Shown piece after piece: positions 61,382-64,000 of a DNA stretch of 64,000 nucleotides; the first letter of the stretch is position 1; each line of letters opens with the position of its first letter. Position numbers and translations under genes: made by a program. The notes beneath the pieces are model-generated. The model was not told the origin of the DNA. It was given only the letters and a program-made list of their open reading frames with translations, and searched no databases. The stretch is taken from NCBI GenBank assembly GCA_035934995.1, contig DASYXI010000037.1:1-64000 (forward strand), read 5' to 3'. The DNA is from REEB95 sp035934995 (GTDB taxonomy: Bacteria; Pseudomonadota; Alphaproteobacteria; ATCC43930; CGMCC-115725).

Positions 61382-62143
61382 ATGATGCAGAAACGACCGC
61401 TGCGCCTCGGCGTGAACATCGACCATGTCGCGACCATCCGTAACGCGCGAGGCGGGGTGCATCCCGATCCGCTGCGCGCGGCGAAATTGGCCGCGGCGGC
61501 TGGAGCCGATGGTATCACGGCGCATTTGCGCGAAGATCGTCGCCACATTTCCGACGCCGACATCGCCGCGTTGGTGCGCGAGATCGCCTTGCCGCTCAAC
61601 CTCGAAATGGCGGCCACCGATACGATGCTGGCGATCGCGCTTCACCATCGGCCGCATGCGGCGTGCCTAGTTCCCGAGCGCCGTCAGGAACTGACCACCG
61701 AAGGCGGCCTGGATGTCGCCGGCGCGCGCGATCGGCTCGCGCCGTTTGTCACGCAGCTGGCGCAGGCGAAAATTCGAACCTCGCTGTTCATCGATCCTAA
61801 TGAGAATCAGGTTCGTGCTGCTCAAGCCATCGGCGCACCCGTCATCGAGCTGCACACCGGCGCTTTTTGCGACGCGACGGGTGCGACGCGCGCACGCGAG
61901 CTCGATCGCCTGCGGTGCGCGGCGGCGTTGGCAGAAGAGTTGGGTCTCGAATGTCATGCCGGACACGGGTTGAGCTTTGAAACTGTCGGTCCAGTCGCGG
62001 CGATTCCGACCATTGTCGAACTCAACATTGGGCATTTCCTAATCGGTGAGGCGATTTTCGGCGGTCTCGACAGCGCCATCAAACGCATGCGCGCCGCGAT
62101 GGACCAGGCACGCAGCAACGCGCATGGCGAAAAGAGCGCGTGA
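61382..62143 (+). CDS. pdxJ: Pyridoxine 5'-phosphate synthase
   Basis: 253 residues. Closes the ring of vitamin B6 phosphate in the DXP-dependent route. LGVNIDHVATIRNARGG, DGITAHLREDRRHI, PLNLEMAATD, LVPERRQELTTEGG and AGHGLSFETV are family motifs. Starts at ATG 61382 (a second ATG follows directly). Ends in an overlap with acpS. Confidence 0.96.
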   Translation: MMQKRPLRLGVNIDHVATIRNARGGVHPDPLRAAKLAAAAGADGITAHLREDRRHISDADIAALVREIALPLNLEMAATDTMLAIALHHRPHAACLVPERRQELTTEGGLDVAGARDRLAPFVTQLAQAKIRTSLFIDPNENQVRAAQAIGAPVIELHTGAFCDATGATRARELDRLRCAAALAEELGLECHAGHGLSFETVGPVAAIPTIVELNIGHFLIGEAIFGGLDSAIKRMRAAMDQARSNAHGEKSA

Positions 62144-62559
62144 TGATCCTGGGCGTCGGTAGCGACCTGATCGATATTCGCCGCATCGAGCGGACGATCG
62201 CGCGTTTCGGCGACCGGTTTCTCGATCGCATTTTTACGCCGATCGAGCGTCAACGCGCGGAACGACGGGACGATCGCGCCGCCAGCTATGCCAAGCGTTT
62301 TGCCGCCAAGGAGGCGTGTTCCAAGGCGCTCGGAACCGGGTTTCGCAACGGCGTTTATTGGCGCGATCTCGGAGTCGTCAATCTTCCCGGCGGGCGGCCG
62401 ACCTTGGTTCTGACCGGTGGGTCCTTGGCGCGACTCAAGGCGATGACCCCGGATGGCATGACCCCGCGCATCGACATCACGCTGACCGACGAACCGCCGT
62501 TGGCGCAGGCTCTCGTCGTGATCACAGCAGAGGCCGTCACGGTGGAGCGCCGCTCTTGA
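62143..62559 (+). CDS. acpS: Holo-[acyl-carrier-protein] synthase
   Basis: 138 residues. Transfers 4'-phosphopantetheine from CoA to ACP. GVGSDLIDIRRIE holds the metal Asp8 and FAAKEACSKALGTGF the Glu and Lys. The start is ATG 62143 inside the pdxJ stop (TGATG); a GTG three bases earlier is possible. Middle of the pdxJ-acpS-lepB-rnc group. Confidence 0.95.
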   Translation: MILGVGSDLIDIRRIERTIARFGDRFLDRIFTPIERQRAERRDDRAASYAKRFAAKEACSKALGTGFRNGVYWRDLGVVNLPGGRPTLVLTGGSLARLKAMTPDGMTPRIDITLTDEPPLAQALVVITAEAVTVERRS

Positions 62560-62651
62560 CTTCAGAATCCCGGCAAGGCTTCATCGTCGCGGCCGCGTCG
62601 CCGGCCATATTCCCTGGGCCCGTTCCGTCAATGTGTTAGTGGATCTCTTCG

Positions 62652-63398
62652 ATGAGCAGCAGAACATCGGCTCGGGGCTCAAGCGGGCTCGCCGAGACAG
62701 TCAAGACGATTGTTTACGCGATTATCATCGCGCTGATCATCCGCACTTTTTTCTACGAGCCCTTCAGCATCCCCTCCGGATCGATGATCCCGACGTTGCT
62801 CGTCGGCGACTATCTATTCGTTTCGAAATTCTCCTACGGTTACAGTCGGTACTCGCTGCCGCTTGGCATGCCGCTGTTCACGGGCCGCGTGATGTTCACG
62901 CCGCCGCACCGCGGCGACGTGGTCGTGTTCAAGCTGCCGAAGGATCCATCGGTCGATTTCATCAAGCGGATCATTGGATTGCCCGGCGACCACGTTCAGA
63001 TGAAAGACGGCGTCCTTTATATCAACGACCAGCCGGTGAAGCGCGACCGGATCGGCGTCTATCAAGACCCGGCCAATGGCGCGACCTATACCGAATATAT
63101 GGAAACGCTGCCGGGCGGCTCTCAGCACCCCATTATCAAACTGTCGGGCATCTATACGCTCGACAACACGCCGGTCTTCACCGTTCCGCCCGATCATTAT
63201 TTCATGATGGGCGACAATCGCGACAACTCGTCGGACAGTCGCGATCCGTCCAGCGGCGTCGGCTACGTTCCGGCCGAGAATATCGTCGGCCGCGCGGTAT
63301 TCCTGTTCTTCTCGACCAACGGATACGCCCATTGGTGGGAGATTTGGGACTGGCCCTTCACCGTTCGCTACGACCGACTGTTTACCGCGATTCACTGA
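62652..63398 (+). CDS. lepB: Signal peptidase I
   Basis: 248 residues. Single N-terminal TM (about 17-33) then the periplasmic protease. Catalytic Ser44 in IPSGSMIPTLLVGD and general-base Lys105 in VDFIKRIIGLPGD; MGDNRDNSSDSR and GYVPAENIVGRAVF are the later boxes. Removes signal peptides from exported proteins such as the periplasmic ones in this window. Confidence 0.96.
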   Translation: MSSRTSARGSSGLAETVKTIVYAIIIALIIRTFFYEPFSIPSGSMIPTLLVGDYLFVSKFSYGYSRYSLPLGMPLFTGRVMFTPPHRGDVVVFKLPKDPSVDFIKRIIGLPGDHVQMKDGVLYINDQPVKRDRIGVYQDPANGATYTEYMETLPGGSQHPIIKLSGIYTLDNTPVFTVPPDHYFMMGDNRDNSSDSRDPSSGVGYVPAENIVGRAVFLFFSTNGYAHWWEIWDWPFTVRYDRLFTAIH

Positions 63399-63429
63399 GC
63401 GCGCCGCGCCGCGCCACCGTCGCTCTGTC

Positions 63430-64000
63430 ATGAAACCCGCAACGTCCGGCGGCGTCGAGCGCCTCGAGGCGGCACTTGAGTATCGCTTCGAGAAGCCGAG
63501 CCTGCTGATCGAGGCACTGACCCATCCGAGCGCGCCGCAACGCAGTGCCGCGGCCCGACGCGGCTACGAGCGGCTCGAATTCCTCGGCGACCGTGTGCTC
63601 GATCTGATCGTCGCACAGCTGTTGTGGCAGCGTTTCCCCGACGACGACGAAGGTGCCCTGACCCGTCGCCAGGTCGCACTCGTCAGGCGCGAAACGTTGG
63701 CGGCGGTAGCGCGGGAGATCGGGCTCGGCGATTTCGTCATTGTGTCGAGCGGCGAGGGCGCCGCCGGCGTGCGCGAAAGTACCAGCGTACTGTCTGATGT
63801 CTGTGAAGCGCTGATTGCGGCGCTCTACCTCGACGGCGGAATCGCGTCGGCGCAGCGCTTCGTCGAGCGCTATTGGGCGCGGCACCTTGGCGCCACGCAT
63901 CCGCCACGCGATCCCAAGACCGCCTTGCAGGAATGGGCGCAGGCGCGCGGCTTGAGTCTACCCAGCTATGCGGTCATCGACACGAGCGGCCCACCGCATC
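63430..64000 (+). CDS. rnc: Ribonuclease III, 5' part (runs off the window)
   Basis: 190 codons are present from ATG 63430 with no stop before the edge. The catalytic signature ERLEFLGDRVLDLIVAQLL and the second metal site SDVCEALIAALYLDGGI are intact; the last visible residues (PKTALQEWAQARGLSLPSY) enter the double-stranded RNA-binding domain. Cuts dsRNA in rRNA and mRNA processing. It follows lepB by 31 bp, and era usually comes next. Confidence 0.93.
   Translation, partial: MKPATSGGVERLEAALEYRFEKPSLLIEALTHPSAPQRSAAARRGYERLEFLGDRVLDLIVAQLLWQRFPDDDEGALTRRQVALVRRETLAAVAREIGLGDFVIVSSGEGAAGVRESTSVLSDVCEALIAALYLDGGIASAQRFVERYWARHLGATHPPRDPKTALQEWAQARGLSLPSYAVIDTSGPPH

Noticed and set aside
1..64000. 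CRISPR arrays, prophage or defence islands
   Set aside because: No regularly spaced direct repeats, cas genes, integrases or phage structural genes are seen; the only mobile DNA is the IS1595-family element.

Overview
The window is a high-GC bacterial chromosome segment made almost entirely of housekeeping genes. Gene content and order point to an alphaproteobacterium, probably Rhodospirillales or a close relative. The clearest signs are rpoZ-rsh-pdxJ-acpS-lepB-rnc, gatCAB next to ruvX, dapA-smpB, pyrB-pyrC'-plsY-dprA-topA-rnr, a bactofilin next to an M23 endopeptidase, an acidic-tailed omega subunit and rpoH next to rluD. I assigned the lineage by recognising families, not by any search.

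Layout. 1-7162: the end of a CBS-domain protein, a sensor histidine kinase overlapping a di-heme cytochrome c peroxidase, a cupredoxin, the peroxiredoxin Bcp, and glnE. 7140-15036: a large AsmA/YhdP-like envelope protein, tyrS, anmK, rpoH, rluD and a small membrane protein. 15037-19541: an ornithine/lysine decarboxylase behind a long structured leader that holds a 32-codon ORF, a VWA-like DUF1194 protein, a small secreted protein and an S41 protease. 19673-31580: a leftward operon pyrB-pyrC'-plsY-dprA-topA-rnr whose dprA is split by a 3179-bp IS1595-family transposon carrying passenger genes. 31668-38318: amtB, ruvX, gatCAB and a mannose-1-phosphate guanylyltransferase. 38472-42570: a small protein, tRNA-Ser(GCU), a MetE-like methyltransferase, a PAS_5 protein, folB and folP. 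42551-43440: an unusual AT-rich stretch with a probable small RNA and relics of a TolC-type exporter gene and a LapG-like protease gene. 43770-53146: M23 peptidase and bactofilin, a dehydratase, a HAD hydrolase, a lytic transglycosylase, dapA, smpB, DUF523, a uracil-DNA glycosylase, a NYN-domain protein and folK. 53234-58565: an MFS transporter, an XRE regulator, pyrE, a GDP-mannose-dehydrogenase-like gene with an internal deletion, and a GT4 glycosyltransferase. 58652-64000: rpoZ, rsh, pdxJ, acpS, lepB and the start of rnc.

The genes are packed tightly. Many neighbours overlap by 1-4 nt (ATGA, GTGA or TGATG junctions), convergent genes share stop-codon bases, and one divergent pair overlaps at its 5' ends.

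The most interesting items are: the transposon with a bidirectional promoter and three repeated operator-like boxes next to a DUF6471-like gene; the probable ~66-nt small RNA with an anti-Shine-Dalgarno linker; the decarboxylase leader with its small ORF between two hairpins; the GDP-mannose dehydrogenase that has lost its central domain and catalytic cysteine; and the decayed adhesin-export relic. Several functions look lost or reduced (intact dprA, active-site AlgD, LapG/TolC), which suggests ongoing gene erosion against a conserved core.
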